Assembly (NCBI GenBank): GCA_024398475.1
Contig: JAKSJB010000001.1
Location: forward strand, 179,953 to 243,952
DNA: 64,000 bases
Direction of reading: 5' to 3'
Origin: Bacteroidaceae bacterium
GTDB taxonomy: Bacteria; Bacteroidota; Bacteroidia; Bacteroidales; Bacteroidaceae
The translations under genes and the position numbers were made by a program. Below the pieces are notes generated by a model, which saw only the letters and a program-made list of their open reading frames with translations, made no database searches and was not told where the DNA came from. Below are positions 16,430 through 24,201 of this stretch, piece after piece. Numbering within the stretch: position 1 is the stretch's first letter; each line of letters opens with the position of its first letter.

Positions 16430-19144
16430 TTATGGTCGAATAAGTTCAGCCGTTCTTTGACGCTCATCCTCTGTTTGACAGTTAGCCAGTATCTCTTCAC
16501 GTTTTCCTGAATCGATAATGAATGCTTCATTGCATCCTGTAAGTACCCCACGATAAATGTTGATGTCCCAATCTTTAAGTGGTGTACCTACAGCCTCTAT
16601 CTTCTTTTTAATGCTTTGCTCAATAGGAGAAAGGATAACCCAACTGTCGGATGTGGCGAAGTCACAAATTGAGTTCTGTTGCTGCACGAAATCGCTCAAA
16701 TTCTTTACGCTTTCTTTATTTTGCTTGTTGGTAACAGCACAAACAGTTTCATGTTGGTTGTTTGACTTGGAGAAAAGCAGGATGTTCGTGTCAACAGTGG
16801 CACTCTCAAATATCTTCACTCCTGCAAAATCAACCAGCAACATGGGGTTGGTCTTGTTGGCAAAAAATTCTCTCGTCTTTTCGCCATATCCAGCTCGCAT
16901 CCACTTGTTGGACGTGATGTAACACAGGTGGCCATTCTTCTTTAGCAACTGCCATCCTCGCTCATAGAACAGACAATAGATGTCGCCTGTCCGAGCGAAG
17001 GTTGAGTAATTGCAATTCTCGTATAACTTAGCTAATTCACCACCATTGTTCTGAAGCTGGATGTATGGTGGATTGCCAATCACGATGTCAAATCCATCAG
17101 CAACGCCGAACATCCATTCAGGATCGAAGAATGGACTGACTGCATTTTGGTCGTAGGGATTCCATGCTGCCAACTGCTTTGCATCCTCAGGAGCAAAGTT
17201 GTCATCATCAGAGAGTAATTTCGCCAGTTTCTCACGGAGAGCCTGGTCTTTCTCTCTTAACCGATGTTTTGTTGATGCCGACTTAGCGGAGAAGTGCTTG
17301 TGGCGGATTTCTGCCAATTCATCCTTTGTCGGCTCTATCTCCGGATTCTCAAACAGGTTGCCCTGTGCTGGTTTCTTTTTCTTTGCAATCAGAGAATTGG
17401 CAGAAACAAACTTTGTTTCAAGGTTAGGCAGCGTTGGTATGCCATAGTTAGGTTTTGATGCATCCTTCTCGCAGTCACATATCAAAGAAATAAAGAATCG
17501 TAGCTTGGTAATCTGTGCTGCTATGCTCTGAATATCACTACCGTATAAGCAATTCTCGATGACAGATAGTTTGAGGTCATAGACAGGTTCATCTGGCGAT
17601 ATACGCTCCAGAATCTCAATCATCCTATTGAGCAACCCCATGGGGAATGCACCTGAACCACATGCAGGGTCAAGCACCTTCACTGCCTTTAATTTTACAA
17701 TTATCTTTTGATAATCGTCCGTTCTGGTCTTATCAAAAACGAAATCTGTGCGGAACAATGAGCGTACAAAGGTATTGTCGCCAAGATAGGCTATAAGGCT
17801 TTCGTCAACCATGTAGTTCACAATCTCTCGTGGTGTGTAAAATGAGCCACTTTGATTACGTGCCGTTTCCTTTGTTTCTGGGTTGTATGCTCCAAGCAGA
17901 TTCTCGAAAACCTTACCTAATAGTTCTGGGTCGAGTGCCACCTGCTGCTCCTCTGGTGAGTTTTCCTCGATAGTAAAATTATAACGGTCCAAGATGGAGA
18001 TCAGACCCTTCTCTGGTTCAAAGAAAAGATTATTAGGAACAACGGCACGATGCTTGAAACGCCCATCGGCAAAGCAGACATCATTCCGGCTGAAGCCATC
18101 AAAGTTATAGCATTGTTCTACACCATCAGCATACTTTGTCTTATCAAGACACTCAAACAAGCCACCATTCAGGAATGGAATTTCTGCAAACAGATTGATG
18201 ACTTCCTGCTCGCTGATTGAAAACATTTCCGCATAGCGATATAATGTTTTCACGTCGCGTTTGCTTGAAGTAGCAAACTTACGGGTATTACCATCCTCAT
18301 CTTTAATAGCACGGTTGAGCGTTCCAAAGAAAAGGTTTTGAAGGATGGCATTGTAGTAATTGCCAACAGTCGTACTGTATGGATCGAAGTCTTTCAGTAT
18401 TGTAGTCAGGAAGTCAATATCGAAGATTCTGTCTGGCACCAGATTCTTCTGCTTGATGAACCAAACGAACATGATACGGGTAATCATACGGATGACCTTT
18501 GTCTCAATATCGTCTCGGTCATCGTCCTCTCTTGTTGTGTTGTTGGGGAAGGTGATATTTGAAGAAGGCTCAACTGCCCACTGATACCACTCAAAAAGAT
18601 CCTTGTAGAACTGTTTGGTAAGAGCTTCCACAGAGAATGCAGCCGTGATGTCGCTCAATGCCTGTTTGCTGTCACGTAGGACCTTGAACTGTTCAATGGC
18701 GGTACGGCACCCCCGCCCTTCACCGAGAAGATAGGTGTAACGCTTGGTATCAGTCGAAATTTTCTCGTAATCCCCCTGCTTGTTAAATCCCCATGTCTCA
18801 CTAACATACGAGAAGCGCAAGACGCTCTCGTTCTTGCGGTAGCAGAACATGAATGCTCCTGCATAGCCCATATTGCGCCAGTCCGTTGTAAGCATGTCGC
18901 GTATGCCACGACGGTTGCGCTCTATGTTCACGTTGTCTGTGAGTTCTACTTCATAGACGGCTATGGACTCGCCATCGGATAGTGATATTTTGCCAAGGTT
19001 TAGAGCTTGTTTCGCCAGACGGCTGCTGACATGTACCTCTGATGGGCGGTTCCAGAAACTGACTTTACCACGGAAAATGTCGTGAAGGAGTTGCTGCCAG
19101 GCTTCACGATTATATCTTGATTCTATGACTTCCTTGTAATTCAT
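16430..19144 (-). CDS. Eco57I-like adenine-N6 methyltransferase, truncated before its recognition domain
   Basis: 904 residues. SAM-binding motif I is VLDPACGSGAFPMG near residue 488; catalytic motif IV is IVIGNPPYIQLQ near residue 691. A helical N-terminal region of about 450 residues precedes them, as in type IIG/PglX-like enzymes. The head of the specificity region is present (SDFVQQQNSICDF...ELIRP), but a stop follows at 16430 where ILRGRDIKRYGY is expected. Family members run about 200 residues longer. It would modify, and with the upstream helicase restrict, defined sites. In the orientation given it probably lacks target recognition. It is translated 12 bases after the helicase stop, forming a two-gene operon. 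Confidence 0.88.
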   Translation of the reverse strand: MNYKEVIESRYNREAWQQLLHDIFRGKVSFWNRPSEVHVSSRLAKQALNLGKISLSDGESIAVYEVELTDNVNIERNRRGIRDMLTTDWRNMGYAGAFMFCYRKNESVLRFSYVSETWGFNKQGDYEKISTDTKRYTYLLGEGRGCRTAIEQFKVLRDSKQALSDITAAFSVEALTKQFYKDLFEWYQWAVEPSSNITFPNNTTREDDDRDDIETKVIRMITRIMFVWFIKQKNLVPDRIFDIDFLTTILKDFDPYSTTVGNYYNAILQNLFFGTLNRAIKDEDGNTRKFATSSKRDVKTLYRYAEMFSISEQEVINLFAEIPFLNGGLFECLDKTKYADGVEQCYNFDGFSRNDVCFADGRFKHRAVVPNNLFFEPEKGLISILDRYNFTIEENSPEEQQVALDPELLGKVFENLLGAYNPETKETARNQSGSFYTPREIVNYMVDESLIAYLGDNTFVRSLFRTDFVFDKTRTDDYQKIIVKLKAVKVLDPACGSGAFPMGLLNRMIEILERISPDEPVYDLKLSVIENCLYGSDIQSIAAQITKLRFFISLICDCEKDASKPNYGIPTLPNLETKFVSANSLIAKKKKPAQGNLFENPEIEPTKDELAEIRHKHFSAKSASTKHRLREKDQALREKLAKLLSDDDNFAPEDAKQLAAWNPYDQNAVSPFFDPEWMFGVADGFDIVIGNPPYIQLQNNGGELAKLYENCNYSTFARTGDIYCLFYERGWQLLKKNGHLCYITSNKWMRAGYGEKTREFFANKTNPMLLVDFAGVKIFESATVDTNILLFSKSNNQHETVCAVTNKQNKESVKNLSDFVQQQNSICDFATSDSWVILSPIEQSIKKKIEAVGTPLKDWDINIYRGVLTGCNEAFIIDSGKREEILANCQTEDERQRTAELIRP
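16434..16458 (-). repeat. Inverted repeat 2, right copy
   Basis: Reverse complement of 14411-14435, 25/25. It ends at the last sense codons of the methyltransferase, two bases before its stop codon. Confidence 0.88.
16673..16697 (-). repeat. Inverted repeat 1, right copy
   Basis: Reverse complement of 14172-14196, 25/25, inside the methyltransferase head. Confidence 0.85.
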
Positions 19145-19156
19145 AGGGCTGTTTCG

Positions 19157-22100
19157 TTATTTGAATGATTCTGATAATATAATTTCGGCATCTGTCTCTT
19201 TCTCATTGAGCAAGGCTTCCTCGGCCATATAATATGGTGCATACTTCTTTGCCATTTCAATAATCTCTGCCAAGGCTTCGTCATGCGTCATACGTGCCTT
19301 ACCGCTTACACGCCGCAAATCTTTCTGTATGCGTTGTAAACGCTTGGCAATATAGGTGATAACACCTCGCTCTGCCAGCGTTTTCAGTTGGGCCACTTTC
19401 AGATAGAGGTCATTGTCGTCAATCTCACGCATGAAGTTAGTGAGAAGGCTGATGGCCGTAGTTACCTGAGCACCCATATTGCCTTGGGCTTCCTTGGAAG
19501 TCTCTTCCTGTTGAATTTCTGTGTCGCGGATAGTACGGAACTTCACCAAAGCCTTTTCCACATGCTGATGATGCTCCTTGATGCGTTCTGTTGGCTTTTC
19601 TTCAGGAGTTGCCTTAAAGTATTTCAGCGCATCGAGCACGGAAATTTCCTCTGCATTCTCAGAAACAAGGAAGAAGACCTTTCGGAAGTTGGTTTTAAGA
19701 AAAACCAAGGTATCACCAGAGAGCGTAACGCCATCGACTGTGCGAGACTCGCGCCCTGTACGACTGCGCAAAGAGAGTTTTGCTATTCGGTTATATTCCC
19801 TGCGGTTTGTCTGATAGAGAGAACGCAGTTCCTCGTAATATGGTATTTCCTGGTTGAAATCCTTCTTCTGTTCTTTCAAGGCTTCATCAAAGAGTTTGCT
19901 CAGATTGCGGTCAAGTATCTCATTCTGAGAATATATTTGATTGTCTTCGCCAAAGGTAGAGTGGAACGTCTGTATCTTACTCACTGCAATCTGGTTGAGA
20001 TTGATTTCTCGGTTTCCTTCACGCGAAGGATAGAAGACATAGTTGTAAATGTGCTTAGATGCGGAGCCAATACGGTTCACACGTCCGATGCGCTGCATCA
20101 GGCGAGTGGAGTTCCAAGGAGTATCATAATTGACTATCACGTTAGAGCGATGGAGGTTTACACCCTCGGCCAACACGTCAGTAGTTAAAATGATATTGTA
20201 GTCATTAAGTTTTGTCTTGTAGTTGGCATCAAAGTTCTCACGAATTGTCTTGAACTGCTGACTACGGTTGCCAGATGAAATTACCAATACATCAGGACGA
20301 TTGATGCGACGCTCCAGATACTCTACAGTATCTACGGACTCCGAGAATACCACGAGCTTTTGTTCTGGGTTGCGTTCTGCTTTGAACAATTCGTGTTTCA
20401 TAAGTTCATTAAACTTGGCAAACTTGGAATCATCATCGTCTGATATGTCTTGCCAGTCGTTCCACATCTTTTCAAGGATGGCTTGGTCTGCTCTCAACAT
20501 TTCAACAAACTCAGGTCGGAAATCATCGGCATGGAAAACTGCATTTTTGGGATTCGTCTCTGCCTTGGCGTTCAGTTTCTCTTCTATTTCCTCTTCTGAC
20601 AGACCGTTTTCCAACAAGAGATTGATGTCAAGATCTGGGGCGACAAATACCTTGTCATTTGCAAACATATCCAGCATGTTCTGGTTAGCCTGACGGAAAT
20701 TTTGAATGGAAACTTGGAAGGCATAGAAACTACTCTCAAGACGCTTTACAAGTCCATTCTTACGAATGCCTGCCAAACTGCGGCTGATAAGTTCTGCATT
20801 ATCATATAAACCATTGGATACTTCGGGCTTCAGATAGGCAATGGCTTGATAACGTGCATACGTCAGTTCCTTATCAAGCGTCTGCATAGCACGCTCAAAG
20901 AGATTAGCAAGATGCTCATTAAGTTCATATCTGCTCTCTACTGGACGTTCCACCTTCGGGAAACCGTTCACATCCTTGTTATAACGCGGTACGCTCTCAA
21001 TGTCTGTACGGGTTCGTCGAACAGTCAGAGGCTTGATTACACGGTCACGAACTTTTTCTGCCAGCTTCTTGAAGTCCCTGATGTCTGCATCTGGGTTGTT
21101 ACGCAGTTTCCTGAACTCAACAATCAAAGGAGCAAAGAATGCCGTGAGATTGCCAACACCATCAATAGTGCAGTGACGAGGGTCTTGGAAAAGCAGAATC
21201 TCATTGTAAAGGTCAGCCGGGGTGTTATTCATTGGCGTTGCCGATATGAGCATCACTTTTTTCTTATAACCTGGTATGTTGCCAGTTTCCACACGTGGCA
21301 TCTTGCAAATTTCCTGTAACTGCTCAAAAGCAGAAGTAGTGTGGCTACGGAATTTATGCGCCTCGTCCACCAGCACAAGGTCGTATTCATCGGCGTTCCA
21401 ATAATTATAGTTGTCTTCGTCCAATACCTTTGATAGGCTGCCGTTGCTGATGAAGTTTGCGTATTTATCAATGCCAAAGTCCTTGAATGTTGTTCTCCAG
21501 TTCTGCTCAACAGCAGGAGGATAGACAACAAGAATCTTTGTGTGGTCGCGTCCATTTTCAATCAAGAACTTCTTCGCAATCATAGTCGCAATGACCGTTT
21601 TACCAAGACCCACCACATCGGCAAGGAAGAATCCATCGTAGCGAATGAGTTTCTGATAGCCTTCAATGACCGCATCCATCTGATAGTCATATTTGGTGTA
21701 GCCCTCCGGCATGTCAAACGGGTCATCATTATCGGTTTCCAGTATGCGATCAGAGAAATACTCCATAAGCATCTTAATATACAAGTCGTATGGTGAGACA
21801 TCGCCCTTCAGATATGTACGTTCGATAGATGTTTTCAGGTCATCAGCTGTAATCTCACAACCTTTGGCTTCTTCCCATAGTTGTTCAAACTCATTCTTGG
21901 CAAATTGAACGTCCTCATGCTGTGTCATCTTCACGTTGAACTCATACTGTCGTTCATCCGTGATGCCAAGGCCGTTGCCGGACAGATTGCTGGAACCCGT
22001 TATTGCCATTCCTTGGGTGTACTGATTAAAGTCATCAGGATAAAGCACATATATCTTAGCATGAATCTTCTTTGATGGATGCGCGCGTAATTCCAACTTT

Positions 22101-22477
22101 CCGTCGATGAGGTCTTGCACCATCTGGAACATACCATCTTCTATTTCCTTCTTATAATTGGAACTTTCTATATCCTTGCGAATCTGACGAAGACAGTCTT
22201 GTTTAACATCATCCTCTGCTCCAAAGAAAAGTTTGCCTTGGCGAGCAGCTTCTGCAATGTACTTATCCACATCTATGCCAATAAGCACTCTTACCTTGTA
22301 GATGCTGTCAAGGAATGGACGAAGGGAAAAGTAACCAGACGCACGAAGGAAGCCCACAACTGCGTCAAGATTACGGATTTGTGGGTTATGCAATAACACA
22401 CCCTCAAACTCTTTTATTAGTGTGTTTCCGTCTCTGTTAGTAAAGATATGGGAATTAGATTGGTAAATTATGCTCAT
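19157..22477 (-). CDS. PLD-nuclease / SNF2 helicase of the R-M system
   Basis: 1106 residues. The N-terminal phospholipase-D-like nuclease has one HKD motif (HAKIYVLYPDDF...GSSNLSGNGLG, near residues 139-170). The SNF2 ATPase has Walker A ADVVGLGKTVIA near residue 284, LVDEAHKFRSH near 373 and LISATPMNN near 412. The helicase C domain has VFSESVDTVEYL, then LTTDVLAEGVNLHRSN and RLMQRIGRVNRIGS near 795. The C-terminal 250 residues are helical. It is probably the restriction/translocation subunit acting with the methyltransferase 12 bases downstream; such pairs recall DISARM- and NgoAVII-like ATP-dependent systems. A single HKD motif suggests it dimerises. All core motifs look intact. Confidence 0.9.
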   Translation of the reverse strand: MSIIYQSNSHIFTNRDGNTLIKEFEGVLLHNPQIRNLDAVVGFLRASGYFSLRPFLDSIYKVRVLIGIDVDKYIAEAARQGKLFFGAEDDVKQDCLRQIRKDIESSNYKKEIEDGMFQMVQDLIDGKLELRAHPSKKIHAKIYVLYPDDFNQYTQGMAITGSSNLSGNGLGITDERQYEFNVKMTQHEDVQFAKNEFEQLWEEAKGCEITADDLKTSIERTYLKGDVSPYDLYIKMLMEYFSDRILETDNDDPFDMPEGYTKYDYQMDAVIEGYQKLIRYDGFFLADVVGLGKTVIATMIAKKFLIENGRDHTKILVVYPPAVEQNWRTTFKDFGIDKYANFISNGSLSKVLDEDNYNYWNADEYDLVLVDEAHKFRSHTTSAFEQLQEICKMPRVETGNIPGYKKKVMLISATPMNNTPADLYNEILLFQDPRHCTIDGVGNLTAFFAPLIVEFRKLRNNPDADIRDFKKLAEKVRDRVIKPLTVRRTRTDIESVPRYNKDVNGFPKVERPVESRYELNEHLANLFERAMQTLDKELTYARYQAIAYLKPEVSNGLYDNAELISRSLAGIRKNGLVKRLESSFYAFQVSIQNFRQANQNMLDMFANDKVFVAPDLDINLLLENGLSEEEIEEKLNAKAETNPKNAVFHADDFRPEFVEMLRADQAILEKMWNDWQDISDDDDSKFAKFNELMKHELFKAERNPEQKLVVFSESVDTVEYLERRINRPDVLVISSGNRSQQFKTIRENFDANYKTKLNDYNIILTTDVLAEGVNLHRSNVIVNYDTPWNSTRLMQRIGRVNRIGSASKHIYNYVFYPSREGNREINLNQIAVSKIQTFHSTFGEDNQIYSQNEILDRNLSKLFDEALKEQKKDFNQEIPYYEELRSLYQTNRREYNRIAKLSLRSRTGRESRTVDGVTLSGDTLVFLKTNFRKVFFLVSENAEEISVLDALKYFKATPEEKPTERIKEHHQHVEKALVKFRTIRDTEIQQEETSKEAQGNMGAQVTTAISLLTNFMREIDDNDLYLKVAQLKTLAERGVITYIAKRLQRIQKDLRRVSGKARMTHDEALAEIIEMAKKYAPYYMAEEALLNEKETDAEIILSESFK

Positions 22478-22493
22478 CTCCTATTTAATGAAA

Positions 22494-22555
22494 GAATCCC
22501 CACGCAGTGTCTCGACAGGCGACCAAACCTTTTGCATACACTGCGATGGGGATTC
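22494..22555 (-). promoter_or_regulatory. Long hairpin in the 5' leader of the helicase mRNA
   Basis: Arms 22494-22510 and 22538-22555 pair over 17 bp with one bulged base around a 27-base loop. The stem ends 16 bases before the helicase ATG, between its promoter (22641-22649) and the gene. It may attenuate transcription or mask the AGGAG next to the start. Confidence 0.6.
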
Positions 22556-22640
22556 TATATATCAATTGCCTATTGGCTGTTTGGGTCATTTGTCAGAGTG
22601 TGAACAAGCTTGTTTTTGCCATGTAGCACATTGCATGAGT

Positions 22641-22649
22641 GCAAAGTTA
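22641..22649 (-). promoter_or_regulatory. Bacteroidetes -7 element for the helicase-methyltransferase operon
   Basis: Minus-strand TAACTTTGC, perfect to consensus. It implies an untranslated leader of roughly 155 bases containing the hairpin at 22494-22555. Confidence 0.6.
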
Positions 22650-22925
22650 ATAAAAATAATCCAAACAGAGAACGCTTATACTATTAAATAAGGTGAAAAA
22701 TACGTTTTTTTTTGCTAAATGATGGTCAATAGAAAACATAGGCAGTTCCCCTTGCTGCAATTTTCGAACTGTTTATGGTGGGCATATAGAATCTTATATT
22801 GTCCACCATAAAAATATGCAAAAGGGTGGTATTCAAACAAACAGAAAACATCCAAATTAATTTAATGAAATATTATAAGGTGTTACAAAGTTGCACCAGA
22901 TTACATAAGATTGATTTCGGCACTC

Positions 22926-22947
22926 TATGTTCACCTCATGTTCACCA
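22926..22947 (+). repeat. Arm-type repeat, right end
   Basis: Exact copy of 2721-2742, 73 bp inside the right crossover core; two ATGTTCACC units separated by TC. Confidence 0.75.
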
Positions 22948-22950
22948 GTA

Positions 22951-22986
22951 AAAGAAAAAGCACCTACAAAATCTTTGTAAGTGCTT
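22951..22986 (-). terminator. tRNA operon terminator supplied by the element
   Basis: 13-bp stem with one mismatch (22958-22970 and 22974-22986) and a 3-base loop, with an A-run on the plus strand giving T's in the minus transcript. It lies 12 bases after the tRNA 3' end and inside the mobile element, so the element brings its own terminator. Confidence 0.75.
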
Positions 22987-23042
22987 GATTTTCAGTGTGG
23001 ACCAGCCTGGGCTTGAACCAGGGACCTCCAGATTATGAGTCT
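22977..23042 (-). repeat. att site, right end of the element (within the intact tRNA)
   Basis: Counterpart of 2542-2607. The tRNA 5' half (23043-23071) is chromosomal; its 3' half, from the anticodon arm on, is element-borne and restores a complete tRNA. Confidence 0.88.
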
Positions 23043-23071
23043 GTTGCTCTAACCAACTGAGCTACAAGTCC
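22998..23071 (-). tRNA. tRNA with anticodon CAT (Met elongator, or Ile2)
   Basis: 74 nt, CCA not encoded. D arm GCTCAGTTGGTTAGAGC, anticodon loop CTCATAA, T arm CCTGG-TTCAAGC-CCAGG. The acceptor stem has one T-T mismatch at pair 6-67. CAT can be Met or lysidine-modified Ile; it lacks the initiator features. It is the integration target of the 20-kb element and follows tRNA-Gln in the same transcript. Confidence 0.88.
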
Positions 23072-23080
23072 GTGGGTATG

Positions 23081-23152
23081 TTGGGCCACCAGGAATCGAA
23101 CCTGGCTCTTCAGAACCAAAATCTGACGTGTTAGCCGATATACTATGGCCCA
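23081..23152 (-). tRNA. tRNA-Gln (TTG)
   Basis: 72 nt including the discriminator base. The 7-bp acceptor stem TGGGCCA/TGGCCCA is fully paired, the anticodon loop is TTTTGGT with anticodon TTG, and the T arm is CCAGG-TTCGATT-CCTGG. It is first in a two-tRNA transcript, 9 bases before the CAT tRNA. Confidence 0.93.
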
Positions 23153-23190
23153 ATACCTCAAATATAGCATTCCTCGTTCGAAATGCGGGT

Positions 23191-23199
23191 GCAAAGGTA
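23191..23199 (-). promoter_or_regulatory. Promoter of the tRNA-Gln/tRNA-Met operon
   Basis: Minus-strand TACCTTTGC, 39 bases upstream of tRNA-Gln. Confidence 0.6.
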
Positions 23200-23359
23200 A
23201 GAAAAAAAACTATACGATTGATGTTATTGTTGAGTTTTTTTGTGTTTTGGTATATTTTTTTCCACTCTGTAATTCTTTTTTGTGGCTATTATGTAACAAA
23301 AAATAGTAATAAATTGAAAATATTTAACTATTCTTCATTGTGATTTATGAATTATTTTC

Positions 23360-23368
23360 TAACTTTGC
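23360..23368 (+). promoter_or_regulatory. -7 element immediately before psd
   Basis: TAACTTTGC ends 4 bases before the psd ATG (23373). If used, transcription would start at or very near the start codon, so the mRNA would be leaderless or nearly so. Confidence 0.5.
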
Positions 23369-23372
23369 ACTT

Positions 23373-24095
23373 ATGAAAGTCAAGAAAGAAAAACCATTGA
23401 TACATAACAGACGCAGAAATAGAATCCGTCTGCACAGTGAAGGTAAGGAAACATTGCTTATGGGTGCTTTGGTACTGGCAGTGGTTATTGGTGCCTGTCT
23501 GTACATGTTGGGTGCTGGTATGGGTCCACATTGGGCATACTATATTGTGATATTGGTGTTGTTGGTAATCTATGGTATTTTGCTGAATTTTTTCAGATGT
23601 CCTATACGTATGTTTCAGGGGCCTACAACGAAATCTGTTGTTGCACCGGCTGACGGACATATAGTCGTAATAGAGGATGTTGATGAAAATGATTATTTCC
23701 ATGACCGCAGAAAGATGGTTTCTATCTTTATGAGCCTTACAAATGTTCATGCCAATTGGATTCCATGTGAAGGTACGATTGTTCATGTAAGTCATCAGAA
23801 TGGTAATTTCCATAAGGCATATTTACCAAAGGCAAGTGAAGAAAACGAACGATCTATGGTTGTGATACGTACTCCTCACGGGGTGGATGTTATGGCTAGG
23901 CAGATTGCAGGAGCAATGGCGCGCCGAATTGTTACATATTCCGAGGAGGGTCAGGAATGTTTCATCGATGACCACATGGGTTTCATTAAGTTTGGTTCCC
24001 GTGTTGACCTGTACTTGCCTCTTGATGCAGAGATACTCGTGAAGATGGGACAGACGACAGTCGGTGACGAAACTGTCATAGCACGATTGAAATAG
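23373..24095 (+). CDS. psd: Phosphatidylserine decarboxylase (short, archaeal-type)
   Basis: 240 residues from ATG 23373. Converts phosphatidylserine to phosphatidylethanolamine at the inner membrane. Two membrane segments lie near residues 25-70 ([20 protein letters not shown] and [16 protein letters not shown]). The catalytic domain has [30 protein letters not shown] and the self-cleavage site [10 protein letters not shown], where the Ser after Gly becomes the pyruvoyl group. The upstream frame (MIYELFS...) overlaps the promoter and is unlikely to be translated. It is followed by a terminator and then pssA, the preceding step of the same pathway. Confidence 0.95.
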   Translation: MKVKKEKPLIHNRRRNRIRLHSEGKETLLMGALVLAVVIGACLYMLGAGMGPHWAYYIVILVLLVIYGILLNFFRCPIRMFQGPTTKSVVAPADGHIVVIEDVDENDYFHDRRKMVSIFMSLTNVHANWIPCEGTIVHVSHQNGNFHKAYLPKASEENERSMVVIRTPHGVDVMARQIAGAMARRIVTYSEEGQECFIDDHMGFIKFGSRVDLYLPLDAEILVKMGQTTVGDETVIARLK

Positions 24096-24116
24096 TAAAT
24101 ATGAACTCTCTATAGA

Positions 24117-24150
24117 CCTCCCCTTATGTGGGGGAGGCTTTTGATTTTTA
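24117..24150 (+). terminator. Rho-independent terminator after psd
   Basis: CCTCCCC (24117-24123) pairs with GGGGAGG around a short loop, followed by a T-rich run. It partly separates psd from pssA. Confidence 0.75.
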
Positions 24151-24201
24151 TAGGGGGTATGATTTTATAGGATAATATCAATAACAGACAAACTTGGAAA
24201 A

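Larger units (their letters stand above)
2586..23042. mobile_element. tRNA-integrated mobilizable element (IME), about 20.4 kb
   Basis: Bounded by the duplicated tRNA 3' half, with a tyrosine integrase directly inside the left boundary and a matching 22-bp arm repeat inside each end. Contents in order: integrase, DUF4143-type ATPase, unknown 462-aa protein, HTH excisionase-like protein, DUF3987 protein, BT4734/PriCT-2 primase-like protein, Toprim/DUF6371-like protein, candidate oriT, MobV relaxase, serine invertase, target-recognition cassette array, methyltransferase and PLD-SNF2 helicase. No type IV secretion or coupling genes are present, so transfer would need a helper element. The tRNA is reconstituted at the right end, so insertion leaves it functional. 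Confidence 0.85.

Noticed and set aside
19388..20188. 266-codon plus-strand frame opposite the helicase
   Set aside because: Antisense shadow; the minus-strand frame has all helicase motifs.
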